Positions 33,369 through 43,633 are shown, numbered from the stretch's first letter. The stretch is DNA of 64,000 nucleotides from Ephemerocybe angulata (GCA_013368325.1 JAACJK010000001.1:806001-870000); one strand, 5' to 3'. Numbers and translations: made by a program. The notes: generated by a model not told the origin, from the sequence alone.

Positions 33369-34723
33369 GCTATGTGCGACGAGACTCTTTCAGCTCTTTA
33401 GTCATACTGCCACGCAGCTGTGAGGTGGTTGTAAGCGCCCCCGGGCATCTGTCAGCTACTCAATACCGTCCCTCCCGAGCTCATACATGACATGTATTTC
33501 GCAATTCGTTGCACATACTTGCCGTCACCCGGATACCTACTATCATGTTCAGTGGACTAGCAGGACAAGCAGACATCCTTGCTTCTCAGACCGTCCATTA
33601 GGTATGCAGAGTACTTGATATCCGTCAGTTACATATACTCGCCCCTCGATATCCGAGTCCGCTACACTATTTTGGGTGGCATTTCCGGGTTTGGCGAGCC
33701 TTCGGTTTGCCGACACCGATACCGACGCCGGAGCATCTTCAACTGAGAAGAGCCAAAGGAAGCCTTCGCGCGTAAGTGCTATCTGCGGTCGGGCCTGAAG
33801 GCCTGAGAATAATCCACACCTTCCAACTGAGCGCGAAAACATTGGGGAATAGATAACTGCGAATACTTTCCGTTACGGAGAAACATTACATGTTTCTTTA
33901 GCAAAACTTAAGCATAACCTTAGGCTTCCGCCATTGTCCTGGTTAAAAGCGTAGGGAAGTATGGCGATGATCCGCAAATTAGCCATCACAAACCATTAAA
34001 GGCGCAGCGCCCATAAATCAGTGTGCGAATTGATACCAAGATGCGTTTTAACCTTTCCTGTAAGCCTTTCAGCGAATGCTGAGCCAATTTTCTTTGGTCT
34101 TAGTGGTGAGTACATTCGAGTTCGGGCGGCTAGGTCAATCCTGATCCGTTGTCTTGATCCGTTACACAGCAGGTGTTGCCAGGTGGTCCAAGCGATGCGG
34201 CATCATTACGCGCGGGAGAACTCGTTCAGGCGCCAGAATCATTTTCTCTTGTCCACCACATTCTCGTTCAAAGTTCGAAACCGCAGGGCGCAAAAGGGGC
34301 CTATCATGCACACGAGTGCTGCGTCTAAAACTCATTCCTCAACTGAGTAGCCACTGGAGGACGTTGGACCCAAACTCATGTTTTTGCCACGCTGACATGA
34401 TCCGACTTTTGGAACTAACATAGCCAAAGGACGCCTCCTGGCAATCATCGTGAACTCTTGAACGTTTTTCGTCCCAGGACCACTCTTATCCTCGAGGGAC
34501 GATACGTGGCTTCAAATCTTGATCCACTCGAGCGAACGTTTGAGTCAGCTCTTAGTATCTATCTACCCAGGTGTCCTGCGTGGTCGTCCCTCTTACGCAG
34601 GCAAACGTGCCGTGACCACGAGTTAGGGGTCTCTGAGTGCCGACCCACATATTCCACCTATCGTAGGCCAGCCGCCATTTTATCTCTGCCTACAAGTCAC
34701 TTACCGCATAGTCTCTCTTCTAG
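33369..34723. other. Spacer; its distal half is a duplicated flank of the F-box triplet
   Basis: 33369-33990 holds nothing recognised. From about 34000 the sequence parallels 36436-36917, the region between the first two triplet genes. Shared stretches include CGGCTAGGTCAATCCTGATCCG and GAGTCAGCTCTTAGTATCT (within 20-base windows). So the duplicated unit includes several hundred bases of flank. Confidence 0.6.
34393..34430 (+). promoter_or_regulatory. Conserved non-coding module, copy 1
   Basis: TGACATGATCCGAC followed by ...GGAACTAACATAGCCAAAGG. The same module recurs at 38794, 39334 and 41462. It lies about 330 bp upstream of the 34724 start. Confidence 0.55.
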
Positions 34724-36424
34724 ATGGGCTCTGAAACGGCACCGGGAAGTCCCGGCCTTCCTCGCGACATCCCTAGGCCTGTGTTTTCCGTAGCTACGCA
34801 AGAGTTACTAGATGAAGACATTGGCCAGGACCTAAGTGCTCAAGATCTCATGGTTCAGCGCCGTATTCAGGAACTTGAGCGCGAAATTTCAGCCTTGAAG
34901 AGCCGGCAGAACATCCTTCGCTGCCCACTAAACCGAATGCTACCCCCAGAACTCCTTCTGCGTATTTTTCTACTCCATCCGACAAGCTCCGGGAAGTCGA
35001 AGCGTGTCCATCTGTCTCACGTCTGCGGGCTATGGAGGTCCATCGCATTGGAATCCGGGGCATTTTGGTCAGACCTCTTGTTCACGACGACCGAAATGAC
35101 GGAGCTCATGCTCAATCGGTCGAAAGAGGCGCTTCTCACGGCAAGATGCGACAGGCTGAACTGGCGTCATCGGGAGATTATCGCCACCGTCCTCTCACAA
35201 CGAGGCCGATTGCACACCTTTGAAATATCTGGTCCCGATGACATACTTCCCCCCTTCGAGCCTGCCAGACCGCAAGCGGCACCTTACCTTCAATCCCTCT
35301 CACTCACGAAGATCAGCATCCCTGTCTGGAAAGGTCTCCCTCTTGGCCCCAGCGTTACCGAGCTGCGGCTCGACAGTCCAAAGGTGACCAACCGGCCGAC
35401 CGTGGAGGAGCTGTTCGGGTCCCTGTCGGAAATGCCCCTCCTACGCACCCTTCAGCTTTCCCACTTGCTCCCTAAAACCGCTCCAAGCCACACCGAATGG
35501 ACAAAGCAGCCTCTCTCGCTGGCAAACCTCAGGGAGCTCCGCCTACGAGATAAACTAAAGCGAGTCAACCACTTCCTCGAATCAGTAGATATCTCCTACT
35601 TTGCAACCGTATTCGTCGATATCGACAATGCCAACATAACTCTCGAATCGCTCAACAAGCTTATCGATGTACTGGGAGTGTCCTGGAGCCTCGACGAAGA
35701 CGAACCGTGCCGTTGGGACGACGAAGACTCTGAAGTCCAGGAAATTTCCCTTGAGAATTTCACGTCCTCCGGTATAAATTCAAGCCCTCGCCCCTCCATT
35801 GCCATGTCCTTCTCGGCCGAGACAGTCCCCGATTTGACTGTAACCTTCCCGAGGATGATCGACAGTGCTGACTCGGACGCCGTGACCACATTCCTCGCGG
35901 TACTGGACGTGAAGCTTAACCTCACCCAGACATTGCTTTATACAACTATCGACTCGTGCGAAGTTCTTGAAGACCCCTTTTGGGCTCAGCTAGGATCCTC
36001 CGTCAACTTGGAGACATTAACCTTTTCAAAATCCCCGGCCTATCAAGACTTTTTCATCTACTCTGCGATTGTGGCCGGGGGCAAGGCGTTCATTGGTGAT
36101 CACCCGGACGACGTTATCTTGCCTGAAGAGTATTTCCCCTCCCTATCCACAATCCGTATTGTGGAGTGCGATCTAGGGAAGGACTCAGCATACTATAGAG
36201 GTCTAAATGCCATCACCAGCTACCTAGAAACCCGGACAGATGCATCCAATACCGACTTGACCCTGGAGATAAATGAGTGTAGGAATTTCGATGAGGAGTG
36301 CTTCAGCCAAATTAAAGGTTCTTATACCAAGACTGAATTAGATTGGGATTATGACGAGGATATGTCAGAGGACGAGTTCGACAGGGTTGACTCGCCCTCT
36401 GACTCGGACGAATTCTATATGTAG
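34724..36424 (+). CDS. F-box protein, subfamily III, triplet gene 1 (566 aa)
   Basis: Intronless coding frame. N-terminal region with FSVATQELLDEDIGQDL (21-37), a coiled coil at about 42-64 (RRIQELEREISALKSRQN), an F-box at about 70-120 (NRMLPPELLLRIFLLHP ... HLSHVCGLWRSIALESGAFW), then leucine-rich segments (LQSLSLTKISIPVW, NLRELRLRD). The C-terminus is acidic (DEDMSEDEFD...SPSDSDEFYM). Genes 2 and 3 of the array share this layout end to end. TTCTAG directly precedes the ATG in all three, which suggests a 5' UTR intron ending at the start codon. It probably works as an SCF substrate adaptor. Confidence 0.87.
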   Translation: MGSETAPGSPGLPRDIPRPVFSVATQELLDEDIGQDLSAQDLMVQRRIQELEREISALKSRQNILRCPLNRMLPPELLLRIFLLHPTSSGKSKRVHLSHVCGLWRSIALESGAFWSDLLFTTTEMTELMLNRSKEALLTARCDRLNWRHREIIATVLSQRGRLHTFEISGPDDILPPFEPARPQAAPYLQSLSLTKISIPVWKGLPLGPSVTELRLDSPKVTNRPTVEELFGSLSEMPLLRTLQLSHLLPKTAPSHTEWTKQPLSLANLRELRLRDKLKRVNHFLESVDISYFATVFVDIDNANITLESLNKLIDVLGVSWSLDEDEPCRWDDEDSEVQEISLENFTSSGINSSPRPSIAMSFSAETVPDLTVTFPRMIDSADSDAVTTFLAVLDVKLNLTQTLLYTTIDSCEVLEDPFWAQLGSSVNLETLTFSKSPAYQDFFIYSAIVAGGKAFIGDHPDDVILPEEYFPSLSTIRIVECDLGKDSAYYRGLNAITSYLETRTDASNTDLTLEINECRNFDEECFSQIKGSYTKTELDWDYDEDMSEDEFDRVDSPSDSDEFYM

Positions 36425-36917
36425 TCGTCCTTATGCATCATCAAGCGCAGCGCCAATAGATTGGTTGTATATTGATATTATTATGCATTTTAACCTCTCT
36501 CTCAGGCCCTCCAGCGAACGCTGAGTCCAATTTCATTGATCTTGCTTGGATCTTGCTGCATTCGAGGTCGGTCGGCTAGGTCAATCCTGATCCGTCGGTT
36601 TGATCCGGGAAACACCACGTGCTGCGAGTTGGGCCAAGCTGCCTGCCCTCCTGGCAATCGTCGTGGCTCTTCCCAAACCACCATCCTCAAGAAAGGATAC
36701 GGGCAACTTCAAGTTTTCTTAACTCACGTTCGAGTCAGCTCTTAGTATCTGCCCAGGTGTACAAGTTCGTTGAACGTAGGCGGTAAAACCAAACATACCG
36801 ACGGTACCGTGACGTTACACGAGTGAGTTTTTCTGAGTCGATCCACACCACCTATTGCAGGCCTGTAGCCATTATATATTTTTCTGCGAGTCACTCACCA
36901 CCTATTATCTATTCTAG
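36425..36917. other. Duplicated spacer between triplet genes 1 and 2
   Basis: Similar to about 34000-34723 upstream of gene 1, with indels. It lacks a clear copy of the TGACATGATCCGAC module. Confidence 0.55.
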
Positions 36918-38618
36918 ATGAGCTCTGAAGCGGCCCCAGGAGGTCCTCGCAACTGCGGTGACATCCCTAAGCCTGTTTTCTCCGTAGACACACAACGGAT
37001 TCTTGATGAAGAGATTGGCAAGGACCTCACGGCGCAAGAACTCAAGGTCCAGCGTCGTATACTCGACTTAGAACATGAAATCTCAGCCTTGAGGAGCCGG
37101 CAAAACATCCTTCGCTGCCCTGTAAACCGAATGCTACCCCCAGAGGTCCTATTGCGTATCTTTCTACTCCATCCCGCAAGCACTTGCAAGTCGAAACGTA
37201 TCCATCTGTCCCACGTCTGCAGACAATGGAGGCACATTGCTTTGGAATCCGGCGCATTCTGGGCAGACCTCTTGTTCACGACGACCGAAATGACGAAGCT
37301 CATGCTCAGTCGGTCAAACGAGGCGCTCCTCACGGCAAGATGCGACAAACTGGACTGGCATCATCGAGAGATACTTGCCACCATCCTCTTGCAACGAGAC
37401 CGATTGCACACCCTTGAAATATCTGGTCCCAAGGACATACTATTACTTCCGCCCTCCAAGCCCGGATCGCAGACGGCACCTTTCCTTCAATCCCTCACAC
37501 TCACAAATCTCAGCATCCCAGTCTGGAAGAGCCTCCCTCTTGGCCCCAGCGTTACCGAGCTGCGGCTCGACTGCCCAAAGGTGACCAGCCGGCCGACCTC
37601 GCAAGAGCTTTTCGGGTCCCTGGCGGAAATGCCCCTACTGCGTATCCTTCACCTTTCCCACTTACTCCCTACTAAAGAGGCTTCAAGACAGAGTGGCACC
37701 AAATTGACGAAGCAGCCTCTCTCGCTGGCAAACCTCAGGGAGCTCCGTCTGCGAGATGTGTTACCGCGAGTTAACCACTTCCTCGCATCAGTCGGTATCT
37801 CCTACTCTGCGGCAGTATTCATTGATTTCAAGGATGCTGCTACAACGATCGAATCGCTCGATGAGTTTTTGGAGGTATTGGGAATGTCCTGGAGCCTCGG
37901 CGGGTACGAAACATGCCGTTGGGATGACGAAGAATCTGGGATCCAGGAAATCTCCATTGAAAATTTCAACAGGGTGCATTCAATCCACCGCCCCTCCATC
38001 GCACTATCCTTCGCCGTTGACATAGTCCCAAACTTGACTGTCTCTTTCATAAAGAACAACGATAACGGTACCGATGCGGCGACATTCCTCGCGGTTCTGG
38101 ACAAGAAGGTTAACCTCACTCAAACATTGCTCCAAGCAAATGTCAACTCGTGCGACGACCTCCGAGACGACGTCTTTTGGGACCAACTAGGATCCTGCTG
38201 CAGCATGGAAGACATAACGTTTATGAAGTCCCGAGCCTATGAAGACTTTTTCATTCGCTCGGTCATGGTGGCCGAGGGCTCGGCGTTCACCGGGGATGCC
38301 GACGAAGTTGTCCTGCCTGAAGATTTTTTCCCTTCTCTATCCTCAATCAGTCTTGTGCAGTGCGACCTAACACAGGGTCCGACCGATTATGGAGGTCTAA
38401 CCGCCATCGCCGACTATCTGGAGACACGGACAGATGCATCCAACACCATCGTGACCCTGGGGATAGATGAGTGTAGGAACCTTGATGAGGAGCGCTTCCA
38501 TCGAATTGCAGGCCCTTTTCCCAAGACTAAAGTAGATTGGGACTATGACGAGGATATGTCGGAGGACGAGGTGGACAGTGATGAGCCCTCTGACTCGGAC
38601 AAATACTATAGATACTAG
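36918..38618 (+). CDS. F-box protein, subfamily III, triplet gene 2 (566 aa)
   Basis: Same length and order as gene 1: FSVDTQRILDEEIGKDL, coiled coil RRILDLEHEISALRSRQN, F-box NRMLPPEVLLRIFLLHP with HLSHVCRQWRHIALESGAFW, leucine-rich C-terminal region and acidic tail (DEDMSEDEVDSDEPSDSDK). It is the most diverged of the three in the middle part (for example SVGISYSAAVFIDFKDA where genes 1 and 3 have SVDISYFATVFVDID). AATAAA at 38660-38665 is a candidate polyadenylation signal about 40 bp after the stop. Confidence 0.87.
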   Translation: MSSEAAPGGPRNCGDIPKPVFSVDTQRILDEEIGKDLTAQELKVQRRILDLEHEISALRSRQNILRCPVNRMLPPEVLLRIFLLHPASTCKSKRIHLSHVCRQWRHIALESGAFWADLLFTTTEMTKLMLSRSNEALLTARCDKLDWHHREILATILLQRDRLHTLEISGPKDILLLPPSKPGSQTAPFLQSLTLTNLSIPVWKSLPLGPSVTELRLDCPKVTSRPTSQELFGSLAEMPLLRILHLSHLLPTKEASRQSGTKLTKQPLSLANLRELRLRDVLPRVNHFLASVGISYSAAVFIDFKDAATTIESLDEFLEVLGMSWSLGGYETCRWDDEESGIQEISIENFNRVHSIHRPSIALSFAVDIVPNLTVSFIKNNDNGTDAATFLAVLDKKVNLTQTLLQANVNSCDDLRDDVFWDQLGSCCSMEDITFMKSRAYEDFFIRSVMVAEGSAFTGDADEVVLPEDFFPSLSSISLVQCDLTQGPTDYGGLTAIADYLETRTDASNTIVTLGIDECRNLDEERFHRIAGPFPKTKVDWDYDEDMSEDEVDSDEPSDSDKYYRY

Positions 38619-38793
38619 CGACATGGCGATGCGCAGCTTTGAACGAACGTTTCTCCAGAAATAAAATAGCATTTTTCACTAGAAAGCTTCCCTGTTCTAG
38701 CTTCCTTGTGTAGCTCAAGAGATCTCGTCATGACGGGAGCGAAGAGTGAAGACTTGGTTGGCGGTGTCCGCGGGCGCCTAATTCAATAGATGC

Positions 38794-38830
38794 TGACATG
38801 ATCCGACCTTGAAATATAACATGTCCAAAC
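38794..38830 (+). promoter_or_regulatory. Conserved non-coding module, copy 2
   Basis: TGACATGATCCGACC...TAACATGTCCAAA, preceded by GGGCGCCTA. It is nearly identical to copy 4 at 41462. Confidence 0.55.
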
Positions 38831-39333
38831 TTGGCTACAGTCTATACAGGCTCTCGTGTTGCTTGCCATCAACGGTCTCACCAACCTTTTCTCCCGTCTT
38901 GTTTGCCTTGGGTGCGCCGAAGCACCCACCGCATCCTCGAGAGAATGTCTCTTAATATCCCTGAACCATGCGGCTCCAAGCGTCTGCAAAGCACACTTTG
39001 AAGTGGATGGGTACGAGTGCCAGCGCTGGAAGAAGCCGGTCGTCTTGCAAATTTGATTGCTGAAGGACTCACATTTGTATGTGAAGCCGCTGATAACTGA
39101 GCTGTTGGAAGCGCTACCAAGGATGAGAATGTTGCGGGTTTGTGCTCGGTGTGAACGGAGCCTGAAGGGTGCCGGTGGGTGCGTGAAAGCTCAGAGGGGG
39201 GCCCTGAATCCTCAAGCAACGATTAGACTAGTTTATTATGTAGAACAGGTATCGATTTTCAGTTCATAAATTCAGTGGCGTTACTGTCAGTCGCCCATGG
39301 GCGCCTAAGTATGGCGGCGTCATGTTTGCTTGG

Positions 39334-39371
39334 TGACATAATCCAGCTTTCGAAATTAACATGGCCAAAGG
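39334..39371 (+). promoter_or_regulatory. Conserved non-coding module, copy 3
   Basis: TGACATAATCCAGC...TAACATGGCCAAAGG, about 340 bp upstream of gene 3, matching copy 1 in spacing. GGGCGCCTAA precedes it. Confidence 0.5.
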
Positions 39372-39677
39372 TACCTAAAGCACCGGCACTTCAGGCAAGC
39401 ACTTCCTTCCTAGAACCACCATCATCCTCAAAGCAGAGTACGTAAAGCATTTAACTCTTCTTATCTTACTCGAGAAATCGTTCGAGTCGATGCTTAGTGA
39501 CCACGCAGGCGTACCTGAATAGTCGTTTCTCTAATCGCTGAACATCAACCCAAACTTGCTGTGACGGTTGCACGAGTTACCGTTCCTTGACTCCTAACCG
39601 ACACTTGCCATCTATTGTACGCACATATCCATTGAATCTTGGTCTATAAGTTACTTATCGCATGCCCCTTGTTCTAG

Positions 39678-41309
39678 ATGGGCTGCGACGTGGCACCGGG
39701 AAGCCCAGGGGATCTTAGGCCTGTATTCTCCGTAGACACCCAAGAGTTGCTAGATGAAGACATTGGCCAGGACCTAAGTGCTCAGGGTCTCAAGGTTCAG
39801 CGCCGTATTCACCAACTCGAGCTCGAAATTTCAGCCTTGAAGAACCGACAAAACATCCTTCGCTGCCCGCTAAACCGAATGCTACCCCCAGAACTCCTTT
39901 TGCGCATCTTTTTACTCCATCCCGCAAGCACCGGCAAGTCGAAACGGGTCCATCTGTCTCACGTCTGTAGGCAATGGAGATACATAGCATTGGAATCCGG
40001 GGCATTTTGGGGAGATCTCTTGTTTACGACGACCGAGATGACGGAGCTCATGCTCACTCGGTCGAAAAAGGCGCTCCTCACAGCAAGATGCGACAAACTG
40101 GACTGGCGTCATCGAGAGATTATCGCCACCATCCTCTCCCAACGAGGCCGGTTGCACACCCTCGAGATATCTGGTCCCGATGACATACTTCCCCCCTTCG
40201 AGCCTGCCAGACCGCAAATGGCACGTTTCCTTAAATCCCTCTCACTCACGAAGATCAGTATCCCTGTCTGGAAGAGCCTTCCTCTTGGCCCCAGCGTTAC
40301 CGAGTTGCGACTTGACTGCCCAACGGGGACCAACCGGCCAACCGTGGAGGAGCTGTTCGGGTCCCTCTCGGAAATGCCCCTTCTGAGTACCCTCCACCTT
40401 TCCCACTTGCTCCCTAAAGCCGCTCCAGGCCACACCGATTGGACGAAGAAACCTCTCTCACTGACAAACCTCAGGGAGCTCCGCCTGCAAGATATATCAA
40501 CGCGAGTTAACCACTTCCTCGAATCAGTAGATATCTCCTACTTTGCAACCGTATTCGTCGATATCGACGATGCCACGATAATTCGAGAATCGCTCAACAC
40601 GCTTATCGATGTACTGGGAGTGTCCTGGAGTCTCGACGAAGAACATCCATGCCGTTGGGATGACGAAGATTTTCATGTCCAGGAAATCTCCATTGAGAAT
40701 TTCAATTCTGGCACCAGTGTGCATTCAATCCATCAGCCCTCCATTGCCATGGCCTTCTCGGCTGAGACAGTCCCCGATTTGACTGTATCTTTCCGGAGGC
40801 CTTGGATCACCAGTAGTGTCGCCGCGACCACATTCCTCGCGGTACTGGACGTGAAGCTTAACCTCACTCAGACATTGCTTTACACAAATCTCAACTCGTG
40901 CGATCAGCTCAACGGCAGAATTTGGGATCAGCTAGGATCCTTCGACAACCTGAAAACTGTAACCTTTACGAAATCTCCAGTCTATGAAGCCTTTTTCAGC
41001 AACTCAGTCCTTGTAATCGAGGGCTCGGACGACATCTCGCCTGAAGACTATTTCATCTCTCTGTCTACAATCACTCTAATGGAGTGCGATCTAGGCAGGA
41101 ACGCGACAAACGATGACGTGCTCACCATCATCGGCGAATACCTCGCAATACGGGCGGATGAATCTGACCTCGACTTGACCCTGGAGATAACCGAGTGTAG
41201 GAATTTTGATGAAGAAGGCTTTAATGAGATTAAAGGTCCTTATCCCAGAACCAAGGTCGTATGGGATTATTTCGAGGATATGTCAGAAGACGGGTCGGAC
41301 AGCGAGTAG
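39678..41309 (+). CDS. F-box protein, subfamily III, triplet gene 3 (543 aa, mosaic)
   Basis: Layout as in genes 1 and 2: FSVDTQELLDEDIGQDL, coiled coil RRIHQLELEISALKNRQN, F-box NRMLPPELLLRIFLLHP. The N-terminal and middle thirds follow gene 1 (PDDILPPFEPARPQ, SVDISYFATVFVDID, LIDVLGVSWSLDE). A shorter segment follows gene 2 (QEISIENFN...VHSIH.PSIA). This suggests gene conversion or unequal crossing-over. The C-terminal acidic tail is shorter (FEDMSEDGSDSE). AATAAA at 41339-41344 lies 30 bp after the stop. Confidence 0.86.
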   Translation: MGCDVAPGSPGDLRPVFSVDTQELLDEDIGQDLSAQGLKVQRRIHQLELEISALKNRQNILRCPLNRMLPPELLLRIFLLHPASTGKSKRVHLSHVCRQWRYIALESGAFWGDLLFTTTEMTELMLTRSKKALLTARCDKLDWRHREIIATILSQRGRLHTLEISGPDDILPPFEPARPQMARFLKSLSLTKISIPVWKSLPLGPSVTELRLDCPTGTNRPTVEELFGSLSEMPLLSTLHLSHLLPKAAPGHTDWTKKPLSLTNLRELRLQDISTRVNHFLESVDISYFATVFVDIDDATIIRESLNTLIDVLGVSWSLDEEHPCRWDDEDFHVQEISIENFNSGTSVHSIHQPSIAMAFSAETVPDLTVSFRRPWITSSVAATTFLAVLDVKLNLTQTLLYTNLNSCDQLNGRIWDQLGSFDNLKTVTFTKSPVYEAFFSNSVLVIEGSDDISPEDYFISLSTITLMECDLGRNATNDDVLTIIGEYLAIRADESDLDLTLEITECRNFDEEGFNEIKGPYPRTKVVWDYFEDMSEDGSDSE

Positions 41310-41578
41310 CAACATGACGGTTCGCACGAGTCTCGAGAAATAAAATAGAAATTTGTACCAGAACAATGGCCTGCTCTAGCTGCCTTGCTAGTTCAAGATC
41401 TCCGTCCATGAGGGAGTGAAGCGTGGGGTCAACATACGCGGGCGCCTATTTCAAGAGATGCTGACATGATCCGACCCTGGAACCTAACATGTCCAAAGTC
41501 GAGCTCATACAGTAGATCAACTTGCCACTTGAGTTCCTTCTTCTGACTCGAACCACCCTGGCCGACTACACCACCACG
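41310..41578. other. Spacer between subfamily III and II genes
   Basis: A close relative of 38619-38830 (same AATAAAATAG, GGGCGCCTA and module). The duplicated flank therefore now abuts a gene of a different subfamily. Confidence 0.5.
41462..41498 (+). promoter_or_regulatory. Conserved non-coding module, copy 4
   Basis: TGACATGATCCGACC...TAACATGTCCAAAG, 117 bp before the start codon of the 41579 gene. Confidence 0.55.
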
Positions 41579-43633
41579 ATGCTTTCAGCGGGGATAGGTG
41601 TCCTCCCGATGGACATCCTAAATATCATTATCGATGAGGTATGTAACAGTCACATCACCCATATTTCTGGGCGCAATCTAATTCTAACCCGGCAGCTCGA
41701 CCTTGCGGCCCTTAAGACGCTTCGATTAGTATCCAAAGCAATGAACAGTGTCTCAGAGCCACGAGCCTTCAGGTCTACTACAATTTCTTTCGCTAAAAAA
41801 CGGGGACCTTTCGTCGAAGCACAGTTATCGACATTCGCCTCACCTATCCTTGCCGCACAGTTGAGCCGCTCCTGCACTGTCGAAGGCTGCTTGCCGGCGA
41901 GCAGCTCTTCCGAATCTCAAATCCGGCCAACGGAAGTCGCGTGTGTTAACTCACGATGGACCAGAAGTTTAACGATCCAACAGTTGGTGCCAACTGTAGC
42001 GAACGACGCCCTATCTCCGTACGATGCTTTCCAGGGGGCCGAGCGGGATGCCATGCTCTCTTGTCAAGGGGCCTATCTCTCTGCCGCGATACAAAGCCTC
42101 ACGAGCGTAACTGATGTTATGTTAGTGTTAATATCGCTTTAGTTTCATGGGTGGCTGACGTGGCTCTCATTTCAGACTCTCACTCAGTCGGCGCGGCCCC
42201 TACCTTACCGTCTTGCATGCCCTTTCGCACTTGCCATCTATTCGCAGTGCTACTATAATGCTGGAGTGCGGCAACTATGGCGGAGCCACTTCATTCCTTC
42301 AGCCTGATCCATCTTTCGTCGGCGAGATCCTTCCATTGGATCAATCGTTCAGGTCTCTCCGACGCTTGGAGGTCCATGGCTTCTCTCTTTCTCCACATAT
42401 CTGTGAAGCACTGGAGCGAACTATAGAAGCAAATTCGCGTATCGAAGAAATATCTCTCCATCCGGCAAACTGGTGTCAAACCCCTGCATTCGAACCGGAA
42501 TCCGCCCAGAAATTGGAATCCTTATTCTCCCACCGTGTTGGAGGATCTGGATCCCAACAGGACAAGCCAACCACTAGCCTTAAGGAACTGGTGCTCGGTG
42601 GAGATAGGTTTACGATCTCAGCCGCTTTGGTGCCCATGCTAGGAGGCTCGCGCCTGGTTCACCTGGATATTCAGAGCGTCCGCCTTCACACCTCCGATCT
42701 CACGCGGGCGGATATGGATGCTTTCTGGACTTGTCTTCGAGACGAAGGGGTTCAACTGGATAAGTTGGCGGTTTACCCAACGACTCGAGCGCTCACCACC
42801 TATCTGTCATCCTACACAGGGTTGAGAACATTGCGGCTTAGTGCCGAATGGGAGGACGATGAAGAGGTTGGAGTCATCAGACTCCCCGATAGCGACGAAG
42901 AATCGGACCAAGATGATTCAAGCCTGAGCTCTCTTGACGAGGATGATTCTGGCTATACGTCACAACCACCGAACCCAGAATACCATCTAATCGCACACGA
43001 TATATTCCACTCAATCCTCCCACTGCACCGACGGACTTTGCAGGATTTCTCTTTGGGTTTTCTCCGATACGACGTATGGTCGATCACAGCAAAGTACCTC
43101 GATGAGGTTTTAAAGCTGGAGGGCCTAAAAACGTTGGAACTAATCGTTCACTATCCCGAAAGCGACAATGAATTCGCCCAACATTTTCATGCTCCCAGAC
43201 GGTCGGATGACCCATTCATCGAGCTTGTACGTTGACTCTCCGACTACCGTAGGGTGGATTTTGCTTACAGAATCTCTCTCAGGCATCACTCCTCAGATAT
43301 CTGGGGCGATCGCACCTGAAGGACCTCTTCGAGCTGAAGTTGCGGCCGACGCGTGCATACTCAGCCAACTTAGTCCGCGGTCGTTGCGGAAACGGATTCG
43401 TCAGGTATATCAGCAGGATGGAAGCTAGCTTCATGAAGGACCTATGCAAAGTGAAGATTCTTGAGGCGTTGAATGACCCTCAAAGTACTTCACAATCCGG
43501 GTCCAAAGTACTACCTGTCAGGCCGTCCTTCGACATCGTCTTAGGAAAGAGGTTTGGTGGTGGTGGCCTTGGGGAGGCGACTAAGAGGTTGAAGTATTAT
43601 TCTGGGCTGGATTCCTTCTGCGTCAAAGCATGA
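41579..43633 (+). CDS. F-box-like LRR protein, subfamily II (628 aa, four exons)
   Basis: Exons 41579-41638, 41696-42120, 42176-43226 and 43283-43633, with introns of 57, 55 and 56 nt. The F-box core VLPMDILNIIIDE is at residues 8-20, with intron 1 immediately after it, exactly as in 13392, 22366 and 27540; phases are 0, 2, 0. The N-terminal extension of the others is missing. Leucine-rich segments include LRRLEVHGFSLS and LVHLDIQSVRLH. Subfamily motifs are LSSYTGLRTLRL and ILPLHRRTLQDFSL. An acidic insert (DSDEESDQDDSSLSSLDEDD) sits before the last motif. The frame upstream of the ATG begins only at a TTG. Confidence 0.83.

Larger units (their letters stand above)
38619..39677. other. Spacer with two copies of the conserved module
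   Basis: Its first part resembles the 3' flank of gene 3 (AATAAAATAG, then GGGCGCCTA, then the module). A second module copy and another duplicated upstream flank follow before gene 3. Thus a unit may have been duplicated and its gene lost in between. Short frames at 38856-39269 show no F-box signal. Confidence 0.5.

Noticed and set aside
34021..34423. Open frames just upstream of triplet gene 1
   Set aside because: They fall in the duplicated non-coding flank; the matching region at 36440-36700 does not keep the frame.
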